The translations under genes were made by a program, and so were the position numbers. A model generated the notes under the pieces. That model was given only the letters and a program-made list of their open reading frames with translations. It searched no databases and was not told the DNA's origin. Positions 34,854 to 49,100 of a stretch of DNA of 64,000 bases are shown piece after piece. Origin of the DNA: Apostichopus japonicus (taxonomy: Eukaryota > Echinodermata > Holothuroidea > Aspidochirotida > Stichopodidae); assembly GCF_037975245.1 (NCBI RefSeq), contig NC_092563.1:5645501-5709500 (forward strand), written 5' to 3'. How positions within the stretch are numbered: the first letter of the stretch is position 1; every line of letters begins with the position of its first letter.

Positions 34854-36424
34854 AAAACTATGCGACGGGGGACGTGTCAGTACTCTCTACCCTTTACTTT
34901 CATTGGGCATTGATAAACATTCACGCTCCGGAGATTCTAAAAATATATATTTTTTTGAAAACAGATTATAATATTGTGCGACGTGATTTGACCTTTATCT
35001 ATTAAATCAATACAAGACAATATTTGACAACGAACCAAAGCTAAACTTGACAAGAATTAGAAGGTTAATATTCATTACAAACATGTAGCATGTTTATTGT
35101 ATATTTAATGCTTTAGTATCTTATATAGTGTTATACCATGGTTTTTATAGCCCATGTGCTTAATATGTGTTAGACTAAAACTCTACTTTGTCAATCCTCA
35201 ATGAACCACCACGCATAGTGAGAAGCGTTTCAGAAATTATGCCCGAAAATAAGGAAAAGCACATGCATTACTACTACAATAATAGCGCTGTGATGTCGTC
35301 GGTGTTAGACTTTCTGAAGTCTGAAGTTAAAGGGAAAAAACTGTTCTGCCTTTTTCCAAAAAGAAAGAAACATTTTGGCCGTTTTCGAAGGTGGAGGGGG
35401 TTATTCGTTATTTTCCAATCTTTTTCTATCATTTCTAACGAGTAACAAGTTTCTAACAAGTGTTCTTTTTGTCTCTTGCAGGCAATATAACCATTCATTT
35501 GGTTTTGTGCCTTTAGACTAGATATTATATTTCGATAGGTATGGAGTATATTATATAATATGTCTGAGATGGTTAAACTAAAATTTTATCCTCAAACTTA
35601 AGGAGAAGATGCAATAAGTCATCATGGCAACTGACCTTCTGTTTTCTTTGTATTTGTTCTACAATCAATATATTTTCTGTTACCATCCTATGTACTCAAC
35701 TGGAATCTTCATTATGTTGCTATCTCCATAGTTGCTATCTCCATATGTATATATTTGCACGTAAATTTCATCTTTGTGGGGGGTTTTTTCGTCTCGATAT
35801 TGAAATATGAATTGTTGTTTTTTGGCTCTACAAGCAATTTATTTTCTTTTACCATGCTATGTAACTCAACTGGAATCTCCATATGTTTTTATCTCCATAC
35901 TTTCGTCTGATATATATATACACGTAAATTACATCTTCGTGTTGTTTTTAACCTTCCGGATATTGAAATATATATTAAAAAAAAATAAATGAATATGTTA
36001 AATAAATAAAAATGTTGCTAGAAGGCTACATTTGGGTGGGGTACCTTGCTGGTAATCCAGACTTTATATCAGATCTCCCATTTGCTCCAGTTTCTAGAAG
36101 TTAATATATTATTGCACTTATCTCATTCGCTCACCGCTAACATCAGATGTATTGTCTCGATGAAAGAACATAATGTTTACAAGGATATGGAATTTTAGAT
36201 TTACCTGAAACAACCTTAATTATAATAAAGATGAACATAATGTTGACAATATATATGGAGTTTCAGATTTCCCTGAAACAACCTTAGTTATAATATAGAA
36301 GAACATAATGTTGACAATATATATGGAGTTTTTACATTTCCCTGAAACGACCTTAGTTATATTTGATACTGATATATGCGTCCAAATCTGAGTACTAAAT
36401 AAAGTAATCATCAGGTTAGTATAT
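34854..36424. other. 3' flank of the CD109-like gene, no other feature
   Basis: AT-rich; includes probable 3' UTR. Two diverged copies of a stretch with ctcaactggaatctcca occur near 35695-35780 and 35865-35940. No coding signal. Confidence 0.5.
35001..35006 (+). terminator. Possible polyadenylation signal (ATTAAA) of the CD109-like gene
   Basis: ATTAAA lies about 150 bases after the stop codon. Other AATAAA-type hexamers occur near 35985-36010, so the true cleavage site cannot be fixed from sequence alone. Confidence 0.3.
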
Positions 36425-37645
36425 TTTGTAGTTCTCCAGTGTAGTGTTCTACAGTGTAGTGTTCACAAGTAGTGTTCTCCAGGGTACTTGTTCTCCAGTG
36501 TAGTGTTCTACGGTGTAGTGTTCTACAGTGTAGTGTTCTCCAGTGTAGTGTTCACAAGAAGTGTTATCCAGTGTAGTGTTCACAAGTAGTGTTCAACAGT
36601 GTAGTGTTCACAAGTAGTGTTCTCCAGGGTACTTGTTCTCCAGTGTAGTGTTCTTCAGTGTAGTGACACAAGTAGAGTTCTCCAGGGTACTTGTTCTCCA
36701 ATCTAGTGTTCACAAGTAGTGTTCTCCAGTGTAGTGTTCTACAGTGTAGTGTTATTCAGTGTAGTATTCACAAGTAGTGTTCTCCAGGGTACTTGTTCTC
36801 CATTGTGTTCTTCAGTGTAGTGTTCACAAGTAGTGTTCTCCAGGGTACTTGTCTCCAGAGTAGTGTTCTCCAGTGTAGTGTTCTACAGTGTAGTGTTCTC
36901 CAGTGAAGTATTCTTCAGTGTAGTGTTCACAAGTAGTGTTCTCCATTGTGTTCTTCAGTGTAGTGTTCACAAGTAGTGTTCTCCAGGGTACTTGTCTCCA
37001 GTGTAGTGTTCTACAGTGAAGTGTTCTCCAGTGAAGTATTCTTCAGTGTAGTGTTCACAAGTAGTGTTCTCCAGTGTAGTGTTCTCCAGTATAGTGTTCA
37101 CAAGTATTTCTCCAGTGTAGTGTACACAAGTAGTGTTCTCCAGTTTAGTGTTCTACAATGTAGTGTTCTTCGGTGTAGTGTTCACAAGTAGTGTTCTCCA
37201 GTGTAGTGTTCACAAGTAGTGTTCTCCAGTGTAGTGTTCTCCAGTATAGTGTTCACAAGTATTTCTCCAGTGTAGTGTTCACAAGTAGTGTTCTCCAGTG
37301 TAGTGTTCTACAATGTAGTGTTCTCCAGTGTAGTGTTCACAAGTAGTGTTCTCCATGGTACTTGTTCTCCAGTGTAGTGTTCTTCAGTGTAGTGTTCACA
37401 AGTAGAGTTCTCCAGGGAAATTGTTCTTCAGTGTAGTGTTCACAAGTAGTGTTCTCCAGTGTAGTGTTCACAAGTAGTGTTCTCTAGTGTAGTGTTCTCC
37501 AGTATAGTGTTCACAAGTATTTCTCCAGTGTAGTGTTCACAAGTAGTGTTCTCCAGTGTAGTGTTTTCCAGTGTAGTGTTCTCCAGTGTAGTGTTCACGT
37601 GTTGTGTTCTCCAGTGTAGTGTTCTCCAGTGTAGTGTTCTCTTTT
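36425..37645. repeat. 15 bp minisatellite block of 1.2 kb
   Basis: Units gtgtagtgttctcca and cacaagtagtgttctcc with a recurring agggtacttgttctcc. It sits between the two convergent genes. Confidence 0.9.
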
Positions 37646-37996
37646 GCATCATCTTGAAGGGTCTTGCAGGAGCAACTAAACTTCCAGAAATACCGTTACA
37701 TCGGTCCCTTGATGTCTTCCCTGGTATCCGTGAATAGGACTGTTAAAAATGCTGCAAAGGAAAAAGCCAACACTGTTAATTTGGGCGTCTAGGGGTGCAT
37801 GTGTCGGCGTGCAGGAGAGGTGGACCAGGGGTTGGGAAGGGGGTGGATCCTCTCTTAATACCACTTTGTATCGCCTCTTTTACAAGTCCATGAAAAGTAA
37901 CCTTTTCCTTTTTTTCTTCTTTTTTTGGTAATATTAAAAGTGCTCTTATTTGTTCCCCGATGAACTAAAAATGCCTTGTTAGTATAACTACATCTA

Positions 37997-39342
37997 CAGG
38001 GGCGTATCCAGGGGGGCGCAACAGGCGCGCGCCCTCCCTATTGGCCGTCACCAAAAAAAAAAAAGTTTAGCAAAAAAAAAAAAAAAAATTGATGACGACC
38101 TTTATGTGAGATGTCGGTGATCGCTCAACCCCCCCCCCCCCCCCTCCTGTATGCTTTATTTTTTGTTTGCCAAAAAAAGGTTCTGGCGAAGTTCGGCGGC
38201 ATAATAGTTTTAGAAACATAGATGGTAATTGTGTTTGTATTATCACTATAAACACTAAGTGACATGCCAGCCATACTAAATTGTGCATTTTGTGTCCATA
38301 TTTACTGGAAATGTTGCTTATTATTAAGGTCGAAAAATGGATCACATATGGCCATGGGCGGCGATCCTGGGTGGAGGGGGGATATATCCCCCCATGAAAA
38401 TGGGTGGAGGGGATGTAATGCACCATATCCCCCCCCCCCCCACCAAATGCCAGGGATAAGAATATTTTCATGCCTACATTTATGCATCTTCGTTAATGTA
38501 CGGCTCTTTTTTAGCTTCATTTCTCGCCTACCATAAACGCAGTGCGATCTTTTCAAATAAAGCGTCTTTATAAAGCAAAAATAGTTGACTGTAGGCTTCA
38601 TTGGCCCTATAACAACAAAATGTATTATTGCGCCCACGGTATTGATATAGTACATATATGCACCCTCATAGTATTCATATAGGCCCTATAGTAGGCCTAC
38701 ACACGTACATGTTCCCTCGAACAGCTGAGAATCTCATGTAACCAGGGTAATGCTTAATACACGTTTCACCTGGATGCCCTAGCAATCGGTACCTAGGAAT
38801 GTCACTATGTGTAATTGTGTATTGCATGTGTATAGGCCTATAATAGCCTGCATGAGACCATTTTCTTCATCGAATAATATAAAAGAGCTCTCGAACATTT
38901 TAACGTTGCGCCTGAAACAAGATTGACAGGGGCAATTTTCCCAAAATAACACCCGAAATTAAAAAAAAAGTGTTTTGGATCCTGAATATGAGATATTTCG
39001 GACATGACATCCCTATTTTAAAGTTGGGTATATGCCGCTTGGAAACCTCGGGAAGTGCCATTTCCGGCCATCTAGAGGGTTTGTTAATCCCAAAATTTTC
39101 TTGTACGCTTCGCGCCAACCTATGGTGGCGCTACGCTTAGATAGTCAACAAGGTCATATCCCCCCCCCCCCCACTCGGAAGTACTGATCGCCGCCCATGC
39201 ATATGACACCATTTTGCATTTCAGCCCTTCTTCGAAAGCAAAAATTGTACACCCCTCCCCTTAGACTCATCCCCCAGGACGGCGATCATTCATGCCTGGC
39301 GCCCCCCCCCCCCCCCATTGGAAAATCCTGGATACGCCCCTG
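37997..39342. mobile_element. hAT-like TIR element (outer)
   Basis: Inverted ends caggggcgtatccagg and cctggatacgcccctg. The six bases catcta flank both sides (37991-37996, 39343-39348); an 8 bp duplication is not clear. Poly-C and poly-G tracts lie near the ends. It contains another element at 38353-39199. Confidence 0.75.
38353..39199. mobile_element. hAT-like TIR element (nested)
   Basis: Ends catgggcggcgatcctgg and gatcgccgcccatg. Flanks catatggc (38345-38352) and catatgac (39200-39207) are an 8 bp target duplication with one mismatch. Shares the ggcgctacgcttagat module, inverted, with the elements at 52.5 and 61.8 kb. Confidence 0.78.
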
Positions 39343-39772
39343 CATCTAGTGGGTACGAACTGTTTGAAGGGTCCATTTTCTCCCGGAAATGTTTTGAGGT
39401 AATGTTGTGGTGTGCCTCCGCAGCATTTGCAAGTTTGCGACTCCCCTACACTCCCAAATTCAATCTTCTTCTCTACCGCCCCTGGTTGTATTACCTACGA
39501 AATATCTGTGCTACCAAGTACCCACATTTTACGTCATTCTCAAACCGCTTCTAGAACTAATATGAACCAGAGCAGTATATACGGCTTTACTACGGAAAGA
39601 TAAAGAAGTGAAAGAAAATGGTTTCTTCCCTATAAATCAGGAGTGACCTAGTCTTCTGTTTTTTTTTTTTTATTGTTTTTTTTTAATATTCCTGATCACA
39701 AAACTACTGTCCTTGATGATGGTCTGTGGTTAAGCGAGAGAAAGGGACTGAAAATAGAAAACGAACTCTTAC

Positions 39773-39927
39773 CTAAAATTGGAGAAACTGAGAAAGTTAA
39801 AAATACTCCGGCCCAGCTCCAGAATTGAATGACTTGAGCGCCGACAATACCACAAGTCACAACGCTGCAGGAGTAAGCAATGTTAACCAAGCCTACAGAC
39901 AAACCCTTGTTTGTTTCACCGAAAACT
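39773..39927 (-). CDS. MFS transporter exon: TM11-TM12
   Basis: Completes Arg, then [34 protein letters not shown] and [16 protein letters not shown] plus one base before gtaaga. 'FG..N.G...GL......' fits the loop and TM11. If the donor is not used, the frame stays open to a stop at 39696, giving a 25-residue tail. Confidence 0.87.
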
Positions 39928-40046
39928 CTGTGATTATGAAAGCAAATCATTAAAAAAAAAAATTATAAACGCAAATATATATACTTTATCAAAATATATA
40001 TTTAATAAAAATTGTAAACGCAAATATATATATATATATATATATG

Positions 40047-40127
<81 letters not shown>

Positions 40128-43100
40128 TGGAGTGTTAGTTCCTTGCTTAACGCCAATCATAAGGTCCCAGTTCGAGTCACTCCAAGATTAATGTATGTCG
40201 TCCAGTTACAGAGTTGTTGGCAATTCATAATCATGGACGTTAATTTAAATGTGAATCTAAGAGACTGACTTCGGTCAGCTTGCGGCTTTGATAAGCCAAT
40301 GATGGCTTTTTCGCGAGTTCCTGCTTGCAGGAGGATCTGAAATACATACAAACACACACGTGCATACACATATAAGAATAATCGAAATTAATTTAGTGAC
40401 AATTATAAGGCAGCAGACAACGCACCTTTATTGTTGCAATGTCGGCTAATACTTCATCTCGTGAAAATTTTTTGTAAGTGTTCTCTAAGTGTATATACGT
40501 ATGGAAACATTGAAAAACGCCCTTGTTTTTTTACTGAAACCTTATTGGTTGGCGTAACGTACATAAATGATCGTCTCCTTGCCGAGACCACTCACCTCCA
40601 GGTCATATTTTGAATCACAATAACTGCTCCATTCAGATTCGCCACTGCCACATGAACCAAGACTGCATACACGAACATTAATTGGTGGAAAAGACTTAAC
40701 CCGATTAGCAACATGCTAATGACCTGGGACAGAGCCAGCCAGAAAGACGTAAACTATTGGGAAAATAAAGGAATATACCAGAATAAATAAGAAGAGAAAA
40801 CCCAGGAATTGATGATGTGAAGTTTGGTGGACACGATACTGAGCTCAGAAGAAAAACATGTTATAACTACGCTCTAATATGGATGGAAAAAAATTAAAAT
40901 GAGCAAATCATCGTTCGATAACTTTTATTTTTAAATTATATTGTAAGCGAGGTGTCTTACATTTTGAGCTGCAAATGTTTTCAGGTATAAGGACACACAT
41001 AAAATGAGCAGCCGAATTGCACCATACTCAGGGACGTAGCCATTGGGAGCAACGGGAGCGTTCGCTAGCCCCCCCCCCACCCCACCACACACTTTGAATA
41101 CCCCGGAAAATAAAATTTAACTAAAAGCAGGAAATATCATAAGAGCCCTCTTTTCAGGTTTAATGAAGCTAAGCGACCCTTCTCAATCTTTCCCTTGAAA
41201 GTTCGTCTCCTACGTAATACAATACTCTTATTATTGTTTATTTCCTGCAATGTAGGAGGCATTTTGGGCAAATAATTTCGTTGTACATCATGGTGCTACG
41301 ATAAGTGTAATAATGTTCCCTTTGTGAGAAATGCCCCTATTCAAATTCCTCCCCCCCCCCCGCCCCCACCAACCTTTCAAATTCCAGGCTACGTCCCTGA
41401 CTATACTCAGGGTATTTCCCACGTGGAGCAAGCTCCCAATTTTCTCTTAGCTGTTTGGGAGAATTGGGAGTCAAAAAGATCCATTAACAAATAAACTAAA
41501 AAAATGATGGGTTAGTTTTCCGTCCTCTCGATCTTGCGATGAGGTCTCCGCTGTATTAATTGCTATATATAGTCTACAAAGTTATGACTATGTCAGTTCG
41601 TTCCATGATGTACGTGTTGTCAAGTTTTTATCGCATAAAATGTTTAGAAACGAATTTTGATTAAAGTTTTGTAAGTTTTTTTTTTTAAATGGTTTACCTT
41701 AAATGATGTCCTATCGAGTAGAAAACCAAAGAAAACCCTTCCAAGAGCACCGGATATTGATGATGTGGAACCAATGTAAGTTAAAGCCGAATCGTCGTGC
41801 ATGAATGTCTCTCCATAAGTCTGCAGTGCAGGGAAGATGAGGGGGGGGGGAACAAGAAGATGAGGGGGGGAAAACAATCGAAAATCATAATGAATTCCCT
41901 GCATTTTCTTCTTTTTTTTTTTTTGCCCTGCAAGGAGAACTTGTCATCTTAACTATAGGAGCAGTTTTTGAAGAGGTCGAGCTTTGCTTCAATAGTCTGC
42001 AAATATATCTCAATTAATTTTCATATATACGGTGAAAGAGAGCATTTGATATCACATACATTTATTTTTGTACAATGATAAGCTATATTAATGTATTTAT
42101 TGAAATTATCAGCCGATTCACACTCCAGAGTTTACAGTAACTCCTACTGTAAATCTTTAAAAACAAAGTTGAACCAGTGAAAACTGGATTGTGCTGATAA
42201 ATATGATAAGTCGGTAGCATGTGTTATGAGAATTACAGTGTAAAAACTGAGGATATGTTGTAATCCTAACAAATCCCAACAACTGGATATGTTGGGATTA
42301 CAACATATCCTCAGTTCTTACTGTAATCATAATAGCACATGCTACCAATTTATAGCACGATCCAGTTTTGACTTTGCTACCAAACTTTCAGATTTTCAGT
42401 AGTAAACTGCACGTGTTTTCTGTGTGTATCGGGTCAGCTATGCACAACAGTCAAAATCACCGTCTAGATATTCTTTTTCGGTAAATTGTTTTCAGATATT
42501 TACACAGGATTTGATAAGTCATATTAAAGTCTCAATACGAGTTTGCTGATGAATTTCGGATAACAAACTTCCGAAGCAGATTCAATGTTTCTTATTCTAA
42601 ATGCACTATGACCAGATGGGTTTAATGGAGAAAAGCTGTCACAATCGAAAGAAAGAAATTTATTTTCTTTTGCCCATATGGCGCGAACGATTAACCCGTA
42701 AAATCACTGCGACCGCCCATATCAACATGTTCATTACACAAATGTAACCTATATATACTCGGAGGAAACGTCTGAAAACACCTGTTTATTCATTGCAATG
42801 GAAGGAAATGACACATTTCGCAAGCTACATTGGAAAGACCAAAACATAGATACTATTCAAGACAAGAAACCTAACACAGGCTAGCCACGAAATTGAAAGT
42901 AGTCCTATGCCTAACGGTCGTAAACAAATTAGAAAGATTTGATTGGCACATGATCTGTTGGACGGGGCCTGCCAATTTTGATTGAAGTTTGCAGATACTA
43001 CGGACTCGTTACTAAATCTGGCGAATTTTATTCAGCTCAAAATGTCACAACGACAGATAACTCAATAAACATAATGAATATTAATATGACAATTGCATAG

Positions 43101-46100
43101 TACCGTGTCACTTTCACTTAGCTATTTGGGCAGTAAGCTTGAAAGGTTCGAAGTTTAAATTTGGCTAACACACATTGAGACTGTAAGTAGCGAGGCTTAG
43201 TGTGATAAGTGCTATAATCTAGTGTGCTATGAGAAAGTTTATTAGAAATTGCATTATTCTTAACCTCGAGTTGGGGGTAGGGGAGGGTGGGGGGCGCATG
43301 AGGTACTGCCCCAGTTCTGTGATAAACCTGAAAGTTTCCCCTTTGATTCATAAATATGAATCGCTCATTTTGGGGGTAAGAAAGTACCCTTTCCATTTGT
43401 CAAAAAAAGGTGCCGCCCTTTTGTTGAGAAAAAGGCATTTCAAATGATGCACAATCATATGATCCAGTTTGTCTAAAGGTTGTGAGTTAACTTTGTGGTT
43501 TGCCCACTCAAAGTCACATGTTTCACTGCCCGTTGAAACTTGTGCCGCACACTCCCTTCCTCCCCCCCCCCCAACCCTTATGCCGACCCCAGTGCTTTAC
43601 CTTGAAGTTCATCATCATGAACAGCGGATATTGATTGACGAAGAAAGCCCATGTAGACAGTAACCAAAATGTCTTGGAGGATATGATTATTAATGTGTCG
43701 CATCTCGTGTCTACCGAAGACTCTGATGGCAAATCCTCTGCTGGTTCCTTTGGCATCAAAGGTTCTGACATCGTTTCAGACATTGACAACTCATCCAATA
43801 AACTCTGTGAAAGTTAAATCCCATTTATTTCAAAATGTGACCAATAAATAAACCAGAATGAAAACATTTCATGGTTCCTTGCTGCTGTTCGTTAGTTCCA
43901 TTCAAAGGGAAATTTCTAATACAAGAACAGTAATTTATGCTCACAAACTTTTGTTGCCAAAGTAATGTTAAGCCCTGATATCAATTGCAACACACATCAG
44001 TGTGTGAAGACTATCTACCATTATCATCATACCAAGTTTGACGAAATTCCGACTAGTAATAGTAGCCAAGTAATTGTAATTTGGAGTATTTCACGTTTGA
44101 TCCCATGACCTCATTAACATTCATGATATGAGCACCAAAATCAACAGGATTAATCTACTTACTATGGGCCACCCACTCACCAAGTATGGTAATGATTGGT
44201 CATTTCCTTGTTGAGTTATTGTGCATACAAACTTTTCATAACGAAATAATGCTAGCCCCCCCCCCCCCTATAAACATGCATGATATCAATTGCAACGCAC
44301 AACAGTGTGTGGAGACTATCTACCAATATCATCATACCAAGTTTGACGAAACTCCAATAAATAGTAGCCAAGTTATTGCAACTTGGGAGTTTTTCACGTT
44401 TGACCCGTGACCTCATTAATATTTTTTAACTTTGACCTCGTATAACTTCGCACACGAAGGTCACACGGGGTCAACCTATTGACATTTATGATCAGAAGGT
44501 ACCTTTGACATCTGAAAATTGCATCGAAACTGTAAAAATCCCCAAAACACGAAAAGGTCACCAGAGGTCAAATTGAGGTCAAGGGTCACCCAGATGCGGG
44601 TCAACAACTGGATTACATTGAAGCAAGTACCAACCTTAACGGACAGTTCGTTCTCAAGTTATCACAAAAATACTAGTTTTTTCTTATCATTAATTGACCT
44701 TTGGTGACCTCGGATCACATGACCGTTAAGTTTGAAAATATTCCCCTATACCATTTGCAACTTGTCCCAAAATATCAACCGTGTCACACCTTGGAACTGA
44801 GAGTTATTGCATTAAATGTCTGAAAATTAACTTTGACCTCGTATAACTCCGCACACGAAGGTCACACGGGGGTAAACCTATTGACATTTTTGATCAGAAG
44901 GTACCTTTGACATCTGAAAATAGCATCGAAACTGTAAAAATCCCCTAAACATGAAAAGGTCACCAGAGGTCAAATTGAGGTCAAGGGTCACCCAGATGCG
45001 GGTCGACAATTGGATTAAATTGAAGCAACTCCCAACTCTAACGGACAATTCGTTCTCAAGTTATCGCGAAAATACTAGTTTTTTATCATTAATTGACCTT
45101 TGGTGACCTCGGATCACATGACCGTTAAGTTTGAAAATATTCCCCTATACCATTTGCAACTTGTCCCAAAATATCAACTGTGTCACATCTTGGAACTGGG
45201 AATTATTGCACTAAATGTCTGAAAATTAACTTTGACCTCATATAACTTCACACACAAAGGTCACCTGGGGTAAACCTATTGACATTTTTGATTGGTGAGA
45301 CGTGAATATAGCATCAAAACTGTAAAATTTCAAACATTTTTGTCTTTGTCCATTTTCTCACCCAAAATACTAGTTTTTTAACATTAATTGACATTTGATG
45401 ACCTCGGATCACATGACCGTTAAGTTTGAAAATATTCCTCTATACCATTTGCAACTTGTCCCAAAATATCAACCTTGTTACACCTTGGCACTGGGAGTTA
45501 TTGCATTAAATGTCTGAAAATTAACTTTGACCTTGTATAACTTCACACACAAAGGTCACCCGGGTGTCAACCCATTGACATTTTTGATCGGAAGGTACCT
45601 TTGATATCCAAATCTAGCATCAAAACCAAACATTTTCTTTTTCGCCCGTTTTCTCCCAAACTAAGCACATTTTTTCTAATGTGACCTTTGACCTTTTGAC
45701 CTTGGTTTCAAATGTAATTTGATCTGCTGATTCCAAAAACCAACACGACAAGTCTGTACAGCCATCCTAACTCCGACCGAAAACTTTGACCCCATATAAG
45801 TTCGCACACAAAGGTCACACGGGGGTCAACCTATCGATATTTATGATCGGAAGGTACCTTTGACATCTGAAAATAGCATCGAAACTGTAAAAATCCCCAA
45901 AACATGAAAAGGTCACCAGAGGTCAAATTGAGGTCAAGGGTCACCCTGATGTGGGTCGACAATTGAATTACACTGAAGCAACTCCCAACCCTAACGGACA
46001 ATTCGTTCTCAAGTTATCGCAAAAATACTAGTTTTTTAACATTAATTGACCTTTGGTGACCTCAGATCACAAGACCGTTAAGTTTCAAAATGTTCCCCTA

Positions 46101-49100
46101 ACCAGTTCACAACTTGTCCCAAAATATCAACCTTGTCGCACATTGGCACTGGGAGTTATTGCAGTTTTAGTATTTTGGGTTTTTGGACCATAACTGACCT
46201 TTGGTGACCTTTGTGGGCACCAAAAACAATAGGGTTCATCTACTCACTATGGGCCACCCACCCACCAAGTTTGATCATGATCAGTCAATCCCTTGTTGAG
46301 TTATCGTGCATACAAGCTAAAGCGTCACACACACACACACACGCACACACACACGCCAACCTGAATACATAGGTTCCTTTGCTTTTAGCAAGGAACCAAT
46401 AAATTAATAAACAAACTCAAATAAAAAAAATTAAAATAAAATAAAATAGATAAAAAATTAAAATAAAAAAAATATAAATAAAAAAAATAAAATGGCTATA
46501 CTTTTTCTTCCTTTTTTTCAGTATTCTATAACATGTAATGGACTTTTTCTGGTTTTTGGTTTACAGTAAACATGTACACCAAACGCGATATCTATAAGAG
46601 TACAAGTTCGCTCTGGGATAAGAGGGGGGCAGGTGGGGTAAAGGGGGAGATGGCGGGTCTTATTGATATTTTCTGGTTACCATACCTCTTTCTGATGATC
46701 ATAGAGCATCGAGATGCCACAAATAGAGAAAATAGCAAGTATGATGGCAACAATAATATAGGAAGACGGCACGCGAGAGATAACTTCTTCTTGGCCAAAA
46801 TATCTGAAGTAATAAATGAGAAAATAAGAAGAAAACATCTAAGTTACTTAAACCTATATGTTGTACTAGTTGTAAATCGCTTTCTTGGCTCATACGTTTG
46901 CTCAAGATGGGTTCAAAGATTGAGGGGGTGGGACTGGGATCGGGAGGGGAAGGGGGGGGGGGGTAACCTAAACTGTAGATGAATATTCCAATGCGAGTTT
47001 CGACACATACCATGCCGTATCCTTGATACCTATATATGTATTGGCAAATTTCAAGCATTGTGTTGCAATGCGTGCTCCAAATTCTGGTCATCGAATTAAA
47101 AATGGGGGAGGGGAAGGCGTGGATAGGGAACGCTCTTGCGGGCGGTGGAAGGCTAGAGAGAAGGTTCCTCACTCAGCCCTTATACTCTTAGCATTTGTCT
47201 TGTTTAATTTTTACGGGAGATGGATAGCTAACCGCCATGAAAAACAAGTCACACTTAAAATCATATTGTTCTAGCCACCAGGGCCTATGAAAGGTATATC
47301 ACAGTTTAATATCATTTATTAAAGTGAAAAATGGCAGTGGGCCGTACCGCCGCAAAAATGTACTTGATTTTCTCTTTAGTTTCGTGACTACCATCGAGGT
47401 AGAGAGTGGAAAGTTGATAAAAGGCTCCTAAATGTTCTGGAAAAAAAACAATATGCTTTTGTTCACAATCAGAAATGTCGCACGTTAATCAGAAATCGAA
47501 GCCCCAAGAATGTGATTATCATATAAAATGGGATAGTTACACGAAAATGAATTAAGGCATATAAGGCAGACGCATAGGCATATACTCATATTCCTAGCTG
47601 ACCATATTGACTGACAAGAAGACGTGCATTATAGGCTATAGAAAAAGAAGTAAGTGAAGGAGGAGCGTGGTTAGGCGGTATATATACCTGACGTCACAGC
47701 TCACTCTCTGTGTAGTTACCCGATAGCACAACTGTTTAGGTGCACATATGTCAAGGTTTGGGGGACGTGAATTTTTGAGTTATCCCCTATTGACTTTCGT
47801 ATGGGATGAACCTTTATGGACGGGGGGCTGTAGGCTAATTGTTATAATTATTAAGTTTACGAAATAGGGTTGTGGCTGTGGCTGCGCCGATTGCGACTCC
47901 TATATAGGGGGAGGCCGGGATCTAGTGGTCCTATACCCAAAACCAAAAAGAGTTTATAGAACGGTTCATTCTGAGGTATGCTCATATTATAAATTAGGTC
48001 CAAAATTACAAACCATTGGTGATCATTCGTGAGATGGAGTCACATTTGACAGCACTGAGGTTGTTCTTGTTTCTTTCTCCAGCGACGCGGTCGCCATTTT
48101 GTGTTTCGCAAAATCAGTGGTATTGGAATTGATGGTAGGGAGTTGCACTGTATTGTATCCCACCTATTTGTTCACAAGCGAACGTTTCTATGATTTCCTG
48201 AATTCATTTTCGGTAATTTATTACAGCTTATCGTGTATTTCGCTTGTGAACATTATGTCAGTCACTTCAATATCTGCTCACCCTTTTTGGTATAGTCACG
48301 AAACAATGGAATAAAACACAAAAAAACCATGAGCGCCAACAGTCTATGTGCATGACTAGAGATAACATAGCTTAAAGGCATTGAAGACTCGCCCCAATAC
48401 AGCGTGCCGCCCTCTGAAAAAAAAAGTTAACTTTCCGTCACTCTGCAAGTGAAGTTTTTTTTTTCTTCTTGTCGCTACAAAATGCAAACAGTAATGAAAC
48501 GTGATACCTTGTTATCTTTTATCTAGACCTGAGATGTCCACGCTGCTATGTACACTGTGTTGTGGGTATTGACCGTAGCTGTATGTATTGACTGTACACT
48601 AGTGTCTAATTACCGACGGTAGCCAGCTGTGTGTATATTTCAGGGATCGATGGTGGTGTCTAACACCACCATTATTCAGATCAAAATGTTTAACACAGAT
48701 AACCCAATAAAAATGATGAATATTGATATGAAAATTGCATAGAATGGTGTTATTTTCACTGAGCTTGTAGGGCAGTAAGCTGGAAAGGTCGACGTTAAAA
48801 TTTGATAAACACACATTGAGACTTTAACATTTTGAAATGATTCAAACCTCCTCTGGTTTAAATGGAACAACCTATAGTCTCATGTCACTGCAGTGTATAC
48901 CGCCATTACATGTGCTACCGTATTTTGCAAGTGTGTACTACAGGAGTTGCTGGTGTTCTGGCGTTATTTTTCCTTTTTTTTTTTTTTATCAATTCTCACC
49001 CAAGATGATTAATTACTTATCATCGTTCGAAAAGCAATAGTTATGGTTAAACGACTAATAAAAAGTACAAATTATAGTTATGCTGGTATTGTTTTTTTTT

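Noticed and set aside
38067-38655. Several 90-130 codon frames
   Set aside because: Lie across the outer and nested hAT-like elements and poly-C/G tracts; no transposase motif.
46699-47172. 157-codon minus-strand frame
   Set aside because: Wrong frame over the TM6 exon; the correct frame gives [12 protein letters not shown].
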